NCBI GenBank assembly: GCA_022844165.1
Contig: JALHMH010000027.1
Span: forward strand, 1-62,225
Reading direction: 5' to 3'
DNA length: 62,225 nucleotides
Source of the DNA: Lysobacterales bacterium
Lineage (GTDB): Bacteria; Pseudomonadota; Gammaproteobacteria; Xanthomonadales; SZUA-5
In this document: positions 43,909-53,650 of the stretch, one piece after another
Numbering within the stretch: position 1 is the stretch's first letter
Layout of the letters: each line of letters begins with the position of its first letter
The notes under the pieces: generated by a model
What the model was told of the DNA's origin: nothing
The model's database searches: none
The model's input: only the letters and a program-made list of their open reading frames with translations
Position numbers and translations under genes: made by a program

Positions 43909-44655
43909 ATGGGTTTCGTGAAGCAAAGCTTGTGCGCACTGGCGGTGTCGGCAGCGCTATCGAGTGGTGCGCTGGCGCAAGACAAAGACGACGAAATCAT
44001 CGGCACTCTTCAGGATGTTGTCGGGACCGTGTTGTTGAAAAATGGCGAGGAGTCGCTGCCAGTTGTCGAGGGCCAGCAGGTGAAGGCCAACCAGGAGGTG
44101 TTAGTGACGGAAGGCGCGAAAGCGCTACTGGTTTTCAATGACGGTTGCGATATCGCGCTCGATGCGGAAGAGCTGTATTCGATTCCAGGAAACTCACCCT
44201 GTTCCACGCTTTGGTGGTCTGGGCCAGCCGCGGCTGGTGTTGCCTGTGGGGCCGCTCATGCGGATAAGTCAGATAACTCGCGCACATTGGCCGCCGTTGG
44301 TTTGGCAGTCGGTGCGGGTTTAGTGTCCGTAGGCCACAACCGCGAGACTGACTACGCCGAACTTCACGCGGCCATTGAGAGAGGCGAGGGCGAAATTACC
44401 AGTGCTGGCGAAGTGTTGCGCCCTGGCACCCGGCTGAGTGCGGGGCAAGAAATCGAGCTGAGGGACGGCGCCAAAATGCTCGTGCGTTTCGACGATGGTT
44501 GCACGCACGAAGTCGAATCGAAAGATGGCAAAACGTACACGGTACCACACAATTCCCCATGTTTCAGGCCAGGTATGTGGTGGGCGGCAACCGCCGCGGC
44601 CGCCGGTCTTTGTGTGACGGCTGAAAACCGCAGACGCGACATACCGAGCCCGTGA
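43909..44655 (+). CDS. Exported protein with two FecR-like repeats and paired cysteines
   Basis: 248 aa. Signal peptide MGFVKQSLCALAVSAALSSG then two related domains. Domain 1 runs GQQVKANQEVLVTEGAKALL, VFNDGCDI...YSIPGNSPC; domain 2 repeats LSAGQEIELRDGAKMLVRFDDGCTHEV...YTVPHNSPC. The pattern is that of FecR/ice-binding-anchor domains, each with two conserved cysteines that may form a disulfide. Each repeat is followed by a short hydrophobic Ala/Gly-rich stretch. AGGGG is 6 bases before the ATG. Its TGA overlaps the next gene start. Probably a cell-surface or periplasmic part of the polysaccharide system. Confidence 0.7.
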   Translation: MGFVKQSLCALAVSAALSSGALAQDKDDEIIGTLQDVVGTVLLKNGEESLPVVEGQQVKANQEVLVTEGAKALLVFNDGCDIALDAEELYSIPGNSPCSTLWWSGPAAAGVACGAAHADKSDNSRTLAAVGLAVGAGLVSVGHNRETDYAELHAAIERGEGEITSAGEVLRPGTRLSAGQEIELRDGAKMLVRFDDGCTHEVESKDGKTYTVPHNSPCFRPGMWWAATAAAAGLCVTAENRRRDIPSP

Positions 44656-46061
44656 CCTCAAGGCAAATGGAATACGCCGATGGGCCGCGCAAAGCGGCCC
44701 ATCGCATTTCCCGGCCTGTGGGTGCGTTTGGCGTATCGGCATTTTGGTTGCTGGCTTTGGCTTCTTTGTTGTTCGGAGGCGGCACCAAGAACGATCTGTT
44801 CAGCGATCTTGCGCTTCAGTTTTTCGCCATCGTTGTGCTCATCTACGCCTTGTCGCGATTGCAGTTGGCGAACCTGCAGTTGATGCAGCGCCAGGCCTTT
44901 TGGGTGGCATGCGCTGTTGCTTTCGTACCGATCGCCCAGACGATTCCTATGCCGTATTTTTTCTGGAGCGGATTGCCCGGCCGTTCGGAGATTTTTGCTG
45001 GGCAATCGATGGCCGGCGCGCACGCATTCTGGCGCCCTTTTTCACTCGAACCGTCTGCAACGCTTGCGGGATTTCGGGCTCTGCTCCCGTCGCTCGCCAT
45101 ATTGGCCCTTGGCCTGCAGCTTTCCGCCCGACAGTTGCGCCAATTGGGACTTCTCGTCGTGATGGCGGCCTTGCTGATGGTTCCAGTCGGCATCGCTCAG
45201 GTCGCTGGTGGTCCACACAGTCCTTTGCGACCGTATTCGCCAACGAATCCGCATGACGCTGTGGGTTTGTTCGCCAATCGAAATCACTATGCAGCACTCA
45301 TGGTAGTAGGGTTAGTTCTCGTAATGACGTACGCACGGGCGCCTCTGGTTCCGTTTCGTCGTTCGATCGAACTGCACTTGTGGATTGGCGCCTGTCTGGT
45401 GGCAGGCAGCATTTTGTTGCTCGGAATTGTCTTGTCCAGGTCGCGCGCCGGATTTGTGCTGGCCGGGTTGGCAATTGTTGCGGTGATGATGATGGTTTTC
45501 ATTCAACGCCGCGAGCAGAGAGCACAGTGGCGGTGGCTGCTGGGATTCTCTTCGCTTGCGTCTCTGTTGGCATTCCAATTCGGCTTCTTGGCGATTGCGG
45601 ATCGCTTGCGGACCTTCACTGGTGAGGACCTGCGTTGGAACATTGCCCCGGTTTCGCTCGATCTCGCCGCACACTACGGGCTCTTAGGCACGGGTATTGG
45701 AAGCTATCCAGCGGCGTTTGCGGCTTACGAACCCCTGGATCGGGTGACTTCGCTCTACGTCAACCATGCACATAACGATTACCTTGAATTGCTGGTTGAA
45801 GTCGGCATCTTGTACTTGTTGGTGCTGAGCAGCTTTGCGCTGTGGTTGTGGCGAACTGCAATGTCGGTCGAATGGCGGCGTTATCAGCCCAAACAGGTCT
45901 TTCGTGCAGGCGTGCTGGTGGCGCTGTTGATCCTGTTGATACACAGCTTCTTTGACTATCCGCTGCGCACAACTACGCTGTCGGTCGTCTTCGCCTGGGC
46001 GGCGGCGCTGCTGGCGGCGCCGGATGGCGTCGATGAGCCGTCTTCAAGAACGGCCGTGTAA
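44652..46061 (+). CDS. O-antigen ligase / Wzy-like polymerase family membrane protein
   Basis: 469 aa, about 11 hydrophobic helices. The Wzy_C core lies in the C-terminal half: LSRSRAGFVLAGLAIVAVMM, the large periplasmic loop with LGTGIGSYPAAFAAY and NHAHNDYLELLVEVG (H-x-x-N-D-Y/L-x-E hallmark), and HSFFDYPLRT. Either polymerises repeat units or ligates polymer to an acceptor. GTG 44652 overlaps the preceding stop (GTGA); ATG 44667 is an alternative. Last gene of the cluster; faces the HD gene with an 11-base gap. Confidence 0.88.
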   Translation: MTSRQMEYADGPRKAAHRISRPVGAFGVSAFWLLALASLLFGGGTKNDLFSDLALQFFAIVVLIYALSRLQLANLQLMQRQAFWVACAVAFVPIAQTIPMPYFFWSGLPGRSEIFAGQSMAGAHAFWRPFSLEPSATLAGFRALLPSLAILALGLQLSARQLRQLGLLVVMAALLMVPVGIAQVAGGPHSPLRPYSPTNPHDAVGLFANRNHYAALMVVGLVLVMTYARAPLVPFRRSIELHLWIGACLVAGSILLLGIVLSRSRAGFVLAGLAIVAVMMMVFIQRREQRAQWRWLLGFSSLASLLAFQFGFLAIADRLRTFTGEDLRWNIAPVSLDLAAHYGLLGTGIGSYPAAFAAYEPLDRVTSLYVNHAHNDYLELLVEVGILYLLVLSSFALWLWRTAMSVEWRRYQPKQVFRAGVLVALLILLIHSFFDYPLRTTTLSVVFAWAAALLAAPDGVDEPSSRTAV

Positions 46062-46073
46062 CATCGGCTGGTG

Positions 46074-47141
46074 CTATACCACGGCGAATTCGAGAAAAGC
46101 GTCGATAATTTGCTGCCCTGTTTGTCCCGGCGCAGGGCCGTTTGGAAACTGCTCGCGCATGCGCTTGGATTGTTCTCGAACCCGTGCTTCGTTGCCTTGT
46201 TTGGCCGTACCGAAAACGTCGTTGCCGAGCGCCGAGACGAAGCGATGCAGATCGAAGAAGTAGCGATCCTGGCCATCGGTCAGGAATTCGAACACGGGTA
46301 ATGCCGATTCTGTGGCACTGAGCGCACGGCCAGCGCGCTTTTCTCGCTCTTGCACTAACCGAACGGCGCTGCCAGCCAGCGATGCGAATGGTTCGCCGAC
46401 GTTGGCGGTATCAAGGTCAGCAGCAATCAGCATCAGCTGCGTACGTCGATACACTGTCGGATCTTCCGATTCGTCGTTGGAGACCAGCTTGGCGACCAAT
46501 TTCGGTGCCAGCGAGCCGCCAGAAGAGGCCACCTCGGCGGTGTTGAACGGATTGAGAGCAGCGGGTCTTGCGTCGAAAGTGGACCCGGCAATCATCAATC
46601 CCAGCGTCAGGTAAAAATCGCGATCCTGTTCGCGCGAGAATCCTACGCTATCCAAAATTCGAAATGCCTCGGCGATGCTGGCTCGCTCGTTTGCGCCAAT
46701 CTCGTGCCAAAAGGCCACCGATTCGCGCTGGCGCAGATCGTGGCAAGTCGCGAACAGTGCCAGCAGCAGCCAGTCGCGCGCACCAAGTGCTTTCCATCCA
46801 AGCTGCAATCGAATACGAGCTAACCGCCCATTCAACAGCTCCAGGGTGTGATGCTCGTTGTGGTACTCATGCAGATCGTCGCCCCAGGTTCCATGGCGCG
46901 ACGCCATGCGAACGAAACTGAGGGCCAAAGCGTCAAGCGTGCGCTGCAACAGGACCTCGTACTCTCCACCGAATGCGTCCAGATACGCTTGACCGATTTC
47001 GTTCATCACCGCAAAAAGATCCGGGCGACGCTCACGCAACTGGCTCACTGCGTTGCCCAGCGAGGCGCACGACTGCTCGCAGGCATCCGGTGGGAACTCT
47101 GCGTCTAGCGAGAAAAATTCTGCAGCAAAGTCGACGGCCAT
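46074..47141 (-). CDS. HD-domain phosphohydrolase-like protein
   Basis: 355 aa. HD-type metal sites: EYHNEHHTLELL (first His pair) and LLALFATCHDLRQ (His-Asp), followed about 95 residues later by MLIAADLDTANVGEPF (last Asp). The spacing resembles the eukaryotic-type cyclic nucleotide phosphodiesterase branch of the HD superfamily, though the substrate cannot be told. The N-terminal 70 residues look helical and unrelated. Convergent with the polymerase gene. The 282 bases upstream (47142-47423) show no gene. Confidence 0.7.
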   Translation of the reverse strand: MAVDFAAEFFSLDAEFPPDACEQSCASLGNAVSQLRERRPDLFAVMNEIGQAYLDAFGGEYEVLLQRTLDALALSFVRMASRHGTWGDDLHEYHNEHHTLELLNGRLARIRLQLGWKALGARDWLLLALFATCHDLRQRESVAFWHEIGANERASIAEAFRILDSVGFSREQDRDFYLTLGLMIAGSTFDARPAALNPFNTAEVASSGGSLAPKLVAKLVSNDESEDPTVYRRTQLMLIAADLDTANVGEPFASLAGSAVRLVQEREKRAGRALSATESALPVFEFLTDGQDRYFFDLHRFVSALGNDVFGTAKQGNEARVREQSKRMREQFPNGPAPGQTGQQIIDAFLEFAVV

Positions 47142-47423
47142 GGAGATCTTCGAGCAAGTACGCGATCGTTCAACGAGATAATGAAGTGCTGGGGGCTGCT
47201 TGTCGATTATAGGGTGGTCGGTGATCGGGCGCTGAATGCAAAAATGAAAGTTGTGCAGTCAGGATCGTCGCGGTAGAACCCGCTTTTCCTAACCCTGCCC
47301 AACCCGTCCGGTCCGGCGGCAAGCCTCTGGGCGTTCGCAGTCGCGGTCTGCCGGTCAATCGCGCCTGATTCACCGCCGAACATGGGGTGGGAGCAACTTC
47401 CGAATTCGACATGGGATGTTGCT
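47142..47423. other. Gap between radC and the HD gene
   Basis: No open frame with protein character. It contains the presumed promoter region of the minus-strand HD gene and the end of radC, but I could not pick a specific promoter or terminator. Confidence 0.4.
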
Positions 47424-48107
47424 TCAAAGCAGCCCGCTTTCGGCAAAAGAGTATGGGTCGCCGCCACCGACGATGACGTGATCGAGCAAGCGGATATCAA
47501 CGAGCGCCAGTGCTGCACGGAGGCGTCTTGTCAGTTCCACATCGGACTCACTGGGCTCTGCGATACCTGATGGATGGTTGTGCGCTACGATCATGGCCGA
47601 AGCTTTGACCGCAAGCGCTCGCTTGACGACTTCTCCAACGTATACCGATGCTTGCGCAGCACCGCCGCGAAATAGATCTTCTTGGGCGAGGATTTGATGG
47701 CGCGCGTCGAGGTAGATGGCAGTGAAGACTTCGTGATCCAGTCCAGACAAGTGAGCGCGGAGCGCTTGTTGCGCGTCGCCCGGTGTTCGCAAGGGGCGGC
47801 CCCGCCGCATGGCCGATGTCTCTAAGCGACGGCCTAGTTCAAGGGCCGCTTGAACAGTGGCCCACTTTGCAGGGCCAATGCCGATATCTGTTGGCAAGAG
47901 ATGCAGTGGGCGAGTCAATGCTTCGCGGAGGTCTCCCGACGATAGCCAGCGGCGGGCGCATTCGACGGCACTCCGGCCTCTGGTTCCAGTGCCGACCAGC
48001 AGCGCCAACAGCTCCGCGTCGGTCAGTCGCGCGGCGCCAAGCGCCAGAAGCCGTTCGCGGGGTCGTTCGTCTTGCGGCCAATCGTGAATCGGGCAATGAG
48101 TAGACAT
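47424..48107 (-). CDS. radC: RadC family JAMM-domain protein
   Basis: 227 aa. N-terminal UPF0758/helix-hairpin-helix part (RERLLALGAARLTDAELLALLVGTGTRGRSAVECA), then the JAMM/MPN+ metalloprotease-like domain with AHNHPSGIAEPSESDVELTRRL carrying the two His and Asp ligands, and the upstream Glu in VYVGEVVKRAL. The DNA repair role historically given to RadC is no longer supported, so the function is open. ATG 48107 (MSTHCPIHDWPQ) is preferred; the frame is open to 48230 through the divergent promoter region shared with coaBC. Confidence 0.95.
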   Translation of the reverse strand: MSTHCPIHDWPQDERPRERLLALGAARLTDAELLALLVGTGTRGRSAVECARRWLSSGDLREALTRPLHLLPTDIGIGPAKWATVQAALELGRRLETSAMRRGRPLRTPGDAQQALRAHLSGLDHEVFTAIYLDARHQILAQEDLFRGGAAQASVYVGEVVKRALAVKASAMIVAHNHPSGIAEPSESDVELTRRLRAALALVDIRLLDHVIVGGGDPYSFAESGLL

Positions 48108-48230
48108 TTGCGACGCACCTTTGTTTGAGTCATTGCGAAAGCCTAGTCGCTGTGAGCCAGATCTCTGAGAGAAACACACGCTTTTTACGGTAGTCTTTAC
48201 ACGCATTCGGTTGTCGGAAAATTCTGACAA

Positions 48231-49403
48231 ATGCGCTTATTACTCGGTATTGGCGGGGGCATCGCTGCATACAAGGCCGTGGAGCTCGCGCGGCGCGCAA
48301 CGCAACGCGGTTTCGAGGTGCGCTGTGTGCTAACGGATGCGGCGCGCCAGTTTGTCTCGGCGACGAGTTTGCAAGCTGTTTGCCGCTACCCAGTACGAGA
48401 TTCGCTTTGGGATCAGGCAGCTGAAGCCGCAATGGGACATATCGAGCTGGCGCGGTGGGCTGAACACGTGCTGATTGCACCGGCGACGGCTAACCTTGTT
48501 GCACGCCTCGCACACGGGTTCGCTAACGACTTGCTTACCACACTGGTACTGGCGAGCCCGGCGCCATTGACGTTGGCGCCGGCAATGAACCAGGCGATGT
48601 GGCGCCATCCGGCGACGCAGCAGAACCTTGCGGTGCTGCGTAGTCGCAATGTACGCATCATTGGCCCTGATGTTGGCGATCAAGCCTGCGGCGATGTAGG
48701 TCCTGGACGAATGGTCGATGTAGACGATCTGATTGCCTCTCTGTCACCGAACGGGCCGCTGACCGGACAGCGTTGGGTTGTCAGTGCCGGGCCGACTTTC
48801 GAGGACATCGATCCTGTGCGCTTTGTGGGCAACCGGAGCAGTGGAAAAATGGGCTTTGCGATCGCTTCTGCTGCTGCTGCGATGGGGGCTGGCGTTACTC
48901 TGGTGTGCGGGCCGGTTACGTTGCAGACGCCAAATGGCATTTCACGTATCGATGTGCGCAGCGCGACGCAAATGCTCGATGCGGTGCTCTCAGCTTGCAA
49001 GGGTGCGCACGTCTACGTTGGTGCAGCAGCGGTTGCCGACTATCGACCGTCGAGTGTCGCGGACCAGAAGCTCAAGAAATCCGCCGATGTATTGGAATTG
49101 CGGCTAATCAAGAACCCTGACATTCTCGCGACCGTCGCCGCTTTGCCTGATCGCCCTTTCGTCGTCGGTTTTGCCGCTGAAACTCGAGAGCTTTTGGAAT
49201 ACGCCCGGAGAAAACGTGAAGCAAAAGGCGCCGATGTGATCCTGGCTAACGACGTCAGCGAGCCTGTGTTCGACCACGACGAAAGTGCCCTGGTGGCGAT
49301 CGCAGCGCAAGAGGAACAACTTTTCCCGCGCCAATCCAAGATCGACTTGGCACGATCCGTCATTCAATGGCTCATGCCGAGAATTGCGGGGTCAAGTGCT
49401 TAG
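48231..49403 (+). CDS. coaBC: Bifunctional phosphopantothenoylcysteine decarboxylase/phosphopantothenate-cysteine ligase
   Basis: 390-aa enzyme for two steps of coenzyme A synthesis. CoaC half: [15 protein letters not shown] for FMN binding, active-site His in [24 protein letters not shown], and APAMNQAMW (PXMNxxMW motif). CoaB half: [24 protein letters not shown] and [22 protein letters not shown] with the KxKK-type motif. No obvious Shine-Dalgarno before ATG 48231. Overlaps dut by 8 bases. Confidence 0.97.
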   Translation: MRLLLGIGGGIAAYKAVELARRATQRGFEVRCVLTDAARQFVSATSLQAVCRYPVRDSLWDQAAEAAMGHIELARWAEHVLIAPATANLVARLAHGFANDLLTTLVLASPAPLTLAPAMNQAMWRHPATQQNLAVLRSRNVRIIGPDVGDQACGDVGPGRMVDVDDLIASLSPNGPLTGQRWVVSAGPTFEDIDPVRFVGNRSSGKMGFAIASAAAAMGAGVTLVCGPVTLQTPNGISRIDVRSATQMLDAVLSACKGAHVYVGAAAVADYRPSSVADQKLKKSADVLELRLIKNPDILATVAALPDRPFVVGFAAETRELLEYARRKREAKGADVILANDVSEPVFDHDESALVAIAAQEEQLFPRQSKIDLARSVIQWLMPRIAGSSA

Positions 49404-49854
49404 TCGACTGAAATTGCGGGTTCTGGATCCGCGGATTGGCACCGAATGGCCGCTGCCGAACTATGCCACCGGCCAGTCGGCCGGGATGGACCTGCGTGCC
49501 TGCCTCATGGAACCGCTCTTGTTGGCGGCGGGCGAAAGCCAAATGGTATCGAGCGGGATCGCAATCCACATCGGCGATCCGACCGTTGCTGCGATCGTTT
49601 TGCCCAGATCGGGACTCGGTAGCAAGCACGGCATTGTGCTCGGCAATCTGGTGGGTCTGATCGACGCGGACTACCAGGGGCCACTAATGTTATGTTGTTG
49701 GAATCGCTCCTCTGTTGTGTATAGGATCGAGCCTGGCGAGCGAATCGCGCAGCTCGTGTTGATGCCAATCTGGCGCCCGTCTCTCGAAATTGTTGACAGT
49801 TTCGACCAAAGCGAGCGCGGGGCGGGTGGATTCGGCCATACTGGCAAACAATAA
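49396..49854 (+). CDS. dut: dUTP diphosphatase
   Basis: 152-aa trimeric dUTPase with the five family motifs: [42 protein letters not shown] and the C-terminal [10 protein letters not shown] that closes the active site. Prevents uracil entry into DNA and supplies dUMP. GTG 49396 inside the end of coaBC gives the right length; the frame is open to 49285 as a shadow. The usual VSVWNRG strand reads LCCWNRSS, a mild variation. coaBC-dut is a widely conserved pair. Confidence 0.96.
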   Translation: MLSRLKLRVLDPRIGTEWPLPNYATGQSAGMDLRACLMEPLLLAAGESQMVSSGIAIHIGDPTVAAIVLPRSGLGSKHGIVLGNLVGLIDADYQGPLMLCCWNRSSVVYRIEPGERIAQLVLMPIWRPSLEIVDSFDQSERGAGGFGHTGKQ

Positions 49855-49891
49855 AGCGCGGCAATTGCGCAAAGGGTAGCGGGGCAGACGC

Positions 49892-52321
49892 GTGCAAGAC
49901 CTGATCAAGCGATTGATAGGCAAGAAATCGCCGTCGGGCGACGAGAGCAAAGCCGCAAGCTCGTCTCGTGGGCGCGGCACGCCCTTGGACATTCGCAAAC
50001 TTGTCGCGCCGCTGGCGCTGGCAGGGACGATCGCCGTCGCCGCACTGTTCGGCTTTCAGACGGTCCAGGCTTTTCTGACAAACCGCGCCAGTGCGAATAT
50101 TGACTCGGTTTCGACTGCACTGAAGCAACAGTTGGCGGGCTACATCAGCGAGCAACAACAAGCTCTGGCCGAAGCACTGGTCCACCCCGAAATCGAACGC
50201 TATTTCGGCAGCCCAGATGCGGGCGACGCCGCCCGCGCGTTGAGCGCAGTTCAAGAGAAAATGCCTCAGGTCCAAGATATCCGGTTCGTGGGTGCTGACG
50301 TTTTGGGCGAGATCGGGTTAGATATTGGTAGTTTCGGCTACGCCAACGCCGAAATGCTGTTGAATGCCGCGCGACTGGGCGCGCCAGCGCCCGCGCAGGT
50401 TCATGGGGTTCGCAGCACCCAGCGAGAGTTGGTTTTGGTCAACCCCGTGACGATCGATGGACGAATTGCCGGATTTGCACTGGCAAAACTTCCTTATCTT
50501 CCGGTTCGTGAGGTGTTTTTAGGTCCCTCGCATGGGGGATTGAAAATTGCGTTGGTGCAGGGCGAGTCCCGTGGGGCTGAAGCTGTCATCGAAGGCTCGA
50601 TGCAGACTGGCATGACCTCGACAGCGGTACCAGGTACGATGATGCGCATTGCTGTTGCGCCAGCGACGCCGTTGATCGTTCTTGGTCCATCGGGTGTTAT
50701 CAGCAACGGGTTGCTCACGGCGATGGCACTGGCGATCGCAGTGCTGATTACGCTCTGGCGTAAGAACCCTGAATTGTTGGAGCGGCTGCTGCATCGTCAA
50801 TCGGAGGCCTCGGTTGGCACAGTTGCCGAACGTGCGGTTGAAGAAGCGAAACTGGCAGCACAAAAAGCCGTGAACAAAGCGGCGGGTGCGGGCCGGCCTG
50901 CGGCGCCTCCACAGCAAACACCGGAGCCGCGGGTTCCGCAACGTACGGTCGCTGTGGACCACAGCATCTTCCGAGCCTACGATATTCGCGGCATCGTCGG
51001 TCAGACGCTCAACGAGGCGATCGCAAAACTGTTGGGTCAGGCAATCGGATCGGAGAATCGCGCACGCGGACATAAGACGATCCTGGTTGGCCGCGACGGC
51101 CGGCTGAGTGGACCTTCACTCAGCGACGCATTAATCAGCGGATTGGTTGAGTCGGGCTGCGATGTAATCGATATCGGCATCGTAGCGACTCCCGTCTTGT
51201 ATTTCGGGACGTACGACCTTAGCGCCGGTTCTGGTGTGATGGTCACCGGGAGCCACAATCCGCCAGAGTACAACGGATTCAAGATCATGCTGGGTGGCGA
51301 GACCCTTGCGGAGCAAGACATCCAGGCGTTGTACGCGCGTATCGCAGAACAACGACTCGATAGCGGGCAGGGTGCGTTGACGCAAATGGACATCGTCGAG
51401 AACTACATTGAGCGGATTTCGAGCGATATCCAGTTAGAAACGCCGCTCAAAGTGGTCATCGATTGCGGTAACGGATCTCCGGGGGCAATTGCAACTCGGT
51501 TGTTCGAATCGATCGGCTGTGAAGTTGTTCCGCTCTATTGCGATGTCGACGGTACCTTCCCTAATCATCATCCTGACCCGAGCGACCCGCATAACCTCCA
51601 GGACTTGATCGTATCGGTCAAACAACTGAAGGCCGATATCGGCCTCGCCTTCGATGGCGATGGGGACCGGCTCGGTGTGGTCACACCATCAGGGAACATC
51701 ATTTATCCAGACCGTCTGCTGATGGCATTCGCTCGCGATGTTCTTGTGCGCGCGCCCGGCGCAACGGTCATCTACGATGTCAAGTGCACCGGACACTTGG
51801 CGGGCGTGATTCTTGGGCACGGTGGCAGCCCGATTATGTGGAAGACCGGCCATTCTTTGATCAAGCGAAAGATGAAAGAAACGCAAGCCGAATTGGCGGG
51901 CGAGATGAGCGGTCACTTTTTCTTCAAGGAGCGTTGGTACGGCTTCGACGATGGCATGTATGCCGGGTGCCGTTTGTTGGAGATCTTATCGGGCGATGGC
52001 AGAGATGCCGATGAGTTTTTTGCAGAGCTTCCGCAAGGTGTCAGCACTCCCGAGTTGAAGGTTCCGATGGCCGAGGGCGATCACTATCGATTCATGGATC
52101 GATTTCGCGACCGGTGCAAGTTCGATGGTGCACGAATCACCACGATCGATGGCGTGCGAGCAGACTGGCCAGATGGATGGGGATTGCTTCGATGTTCGAA
52201 TACGACACCCAGTCTGGTGATGCGATTCGATGCGGACAACAACGAAGCCCTGATCAGAATCCAAAGTCTGTTCAAGAGCCAGATCCTCGCCCTCGACGCG
52301 AAGTTGTTATTGCCATTCTAA
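49892..52321 (+). CDS. algC: Phosphomannomutase/phosphoglucomutase with N-terminal membrane sensor-like region (AlgC-like)
   Basis: 809 aa, nearly twice the length of Pseudomonas AlgC. TM helix at about 39-60 (LALAGTIAVAALFGFQTVQAF), a periplasmic-type domain to about 265 and a second TM (GLLTAMALAIAVLITLWR), then an Ala/Pro linker. The catalytic alpha-D-phosphohexomutase starts near residue 360: phosphoserine in VMVTGSHNPPEYNG (S454), metal loop DGDGDR (588-593), sugar loop GEMSGH. Makes Man-1-P/Glc-1-P for polysaccharide and lipopolysaccharide. GTG start preceded by GGGG. This long form is known in Xanthomonadales, next to coaBC-dut. Confidence 0.93.
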   Translation: MQDLIKRLIGKKSPSGDESKAASSSRGRGTPLDIRKLVAPLALAGTIAVAALFGFQTVQAFLTNRASANIDSVSTALKQQLAGYISEQQQALAEALVHPEIERYFGSPDAGDAARALSAVQEKMPQVQDIRFVGADVLGEIGLDIGSFGYANAEMLLNAARLGAPAPAQVHGVRSTQRELVLVNPVTIDGRIAGFALAKLPYLPVREVFLGPSHGGLKIALVQGESRGAEAVIEGSMQTGMTSTAVPGTMMRIAVAPATPLIVLGPSGVISNGLLTAMALAIAVLITLWRKNPELLERLLHRQSEASVGTVAERAVEEAKLAAQKAVNKAAGAGRPAAPPQQTPEPRVPQRTVAVDHSIFRAYDIRGIVGQTLNEAIAKLLGQAIGSENRARGHKTILVGRDGRLSGPSLSDALISGLVESGCDVIDIGIVATPVLYFGTYDLSAGSGVMVTGSHNPPEYNGFKIMLGGETLAEQDIQALYARIAEQRLDSGQGALTQMDIVENYIERISSDIQLETPLKVVIDCGNGSPGAIATRLFESIGCEVVPLYCDVDGTFPNHHPDPSDPHNLQDLIVSVKQLKADIGLAFDGDGDRLGVVTPSGNIIYPDRLLMAFARDVLVRAPGATVIYDVKCTGHLAGVILGHGGSPIMWKTGHSLIKRKMKETQAELAGEMSGHFFFKERWYGFDDGMYAGCRLLEILSGDGRDADEFFAELPQGVSTPELKVPMAEGDHYRFMDRFRDRCKFDGARITTIDGVRADWPDGWGLLRCSNTTPSLVMRFDADNNEALIRIQSLFKSQILALDAKLLLPF

Positions 52322-52333
52322 GGACGCCGCAAG

Positions 52334-53647
52334 ATGCAACTGAGCGACCTCTATCGTCAACACGTTGCGGAGATGGGGCGACGTACGATCAATGCGCTGG
52401 AGCACACCGGATACGAACACTTGTTGATCGCCAGCGGCGTGGAGACGTGCAGTTTTTTGGACGATCGTAGTTACCCGTTTCGCGCGAACCCACATTTTTT
52501 ATCCTGGGCGCCACTCGACCATCATCCGTCGTCCTGGATTGTGGTGACGCCTGGCAATAAGCCGATCCTCATCTACTTTCAACCAACCGATTACTGGCAC
52601 GCACCACCCGCCGCACCGAGCGGCGATTGGACAGAGTGTTTTGATGTTCGGGTCATCCGTGAAGCGGCCCACGCAGCAGCGCATTTTCCGCAGAAGTTGA
52701 GCAACGCAGCCATCATTGGCGATGTCAGCGCAGCGCTTGATGGGGTGGTTCCGAATAACCCTACGCCGCTTTTGAATCGCTTGCATATGGCGCGTACACG
52801 CAAAACGCCCTATGAACTGGCGTTGCTGCGACACGCTTCCGCACGTGGCGTGCGTGGACACCGTGCTGCGGAAGCGGCTTTTCGAAGTGGTGCCTCTGAA
52901 CACCAAATTCATCTTGCCTATTGCTCCGCGACGGATCACACAGATGCGCAATTGCCCTACGAGAACATCGTCGCGTTGAACGCAAACAGCGCCGTGCTTC
53001 ACTATCACCACACACCAGGTCCTTCGCCGGAGCACCTTCTCAGTTTCCTGATCGATGCCGGTGCGCAAGTGAGTGGTTACGCCTGCGATATCACGCGCAC
53101 CTATTCAGCGCATTCTGGTGCCTTTGCTGAGTTGATCCATGCAGTCGACGAAAAACAGCGGCTCTTAGTTGATCAGATGCGCGCGGGCACTGATTACCGT
53201 GATCTGCATCTGAACTGTCACCATTACATCGGGCAAGTGCTTCATGCGACTGGCCTTGTCGATATGTCGCCAGAAGGGCAGGTCGAAAGGGAAATTACGA
53301 GCGTTTTTTTCCCTCACGGTCTGGGCCATTTTTTGGGTATCCAGGTCCACGATGTCGCCGGTTTGCAGCGCGATGAAGATGGCGGCGCAATTCCTCGTCC
53401 GCCCGGCCATCCCTTCCTGCGGCTGACGCGACGTCTGGAAGCCGGCAATGTGGTCACTGTCGAGCCAGGTCTCTACTTCATTCCGATGTTGCTCGAAAAA
53501 CTGCGAGCCGGGAAAGATGCTCGCTGCATCAATTGGGGCGCCGTCGATGCGCTTTCGCCCTATGGCGGCATTCGCATCGAAGATGATGTGCTCGTCACGG
53601 ACAGTGCCCCGGAAAATTTGACCCGAAATGCCTTTGCCGAGGCTTGA
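52334..53647 (+). CDS. pepQ: Xaa-Pro dipeptidase PepQ
   Basis: 437-aa metallopeptidase of family M24 cleaving Xaa-Pro dipeptides (prolidase). Pita-bread metal ligands: DAGAQVSGYACDITRTY (two Asp), HGLGHFLGIQVHD (His), TVEPGLYF (Glu) and IRIEDDVLV (Glu). N-terminal domain as in E. coli PepQ. ATG 52334 follows the algC stop by 12 bases; the unknown gene at 53651 follows 3 bases after its stop. Confidence 0.96.
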   Translation: MQLSDLYRQHVAEMGRRTINALEHTGYEHLLIASGVETCSFLDDRSYPFRANPHFLSWAPLDHHPSSWIVVTPGNKPILIYFQPTDYWHAPPAAPSGDWTECFDVRVIREAAHAAAHFPQKLSNAAIIGDVSAALDGVVPNNPTPLLNRLHMARTRKTPYELALLRHASARGVRGHRAAEAAFRSGASEHQIHLAYCSATDHTDAQLPYENIVALNANSAVLHYHHTPGPSPEHLLSFLIDAGAQVSGYACDITRTYSAHSGAFAELIHAVDEKQRLLVDQMRAGTDYRDLHLNCHHYIGQVLHATGLVDMSPEGQVEREITSVFFPHGLGHFLGIQVHDVAGLQRDEDGGAIPRPPGHPFLRLTRRLEAGNVVTVEPGLYFIPMLLEKLRAGKDARCINWGAVDALSPYGGIRIEDDVLVTDSAPENLTRNAFAEA

Positions 53648-53650
53648 ACG

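Noticed and set aside
43721..43921. 66-codon plus frame with a GTGA overlap to the TPR gene
   Set aside because: Runs 13 bases into the FecR-like gene with its strong ribosome binding site; translation lacks protein-like pattern. Not excluded, but unsupported.
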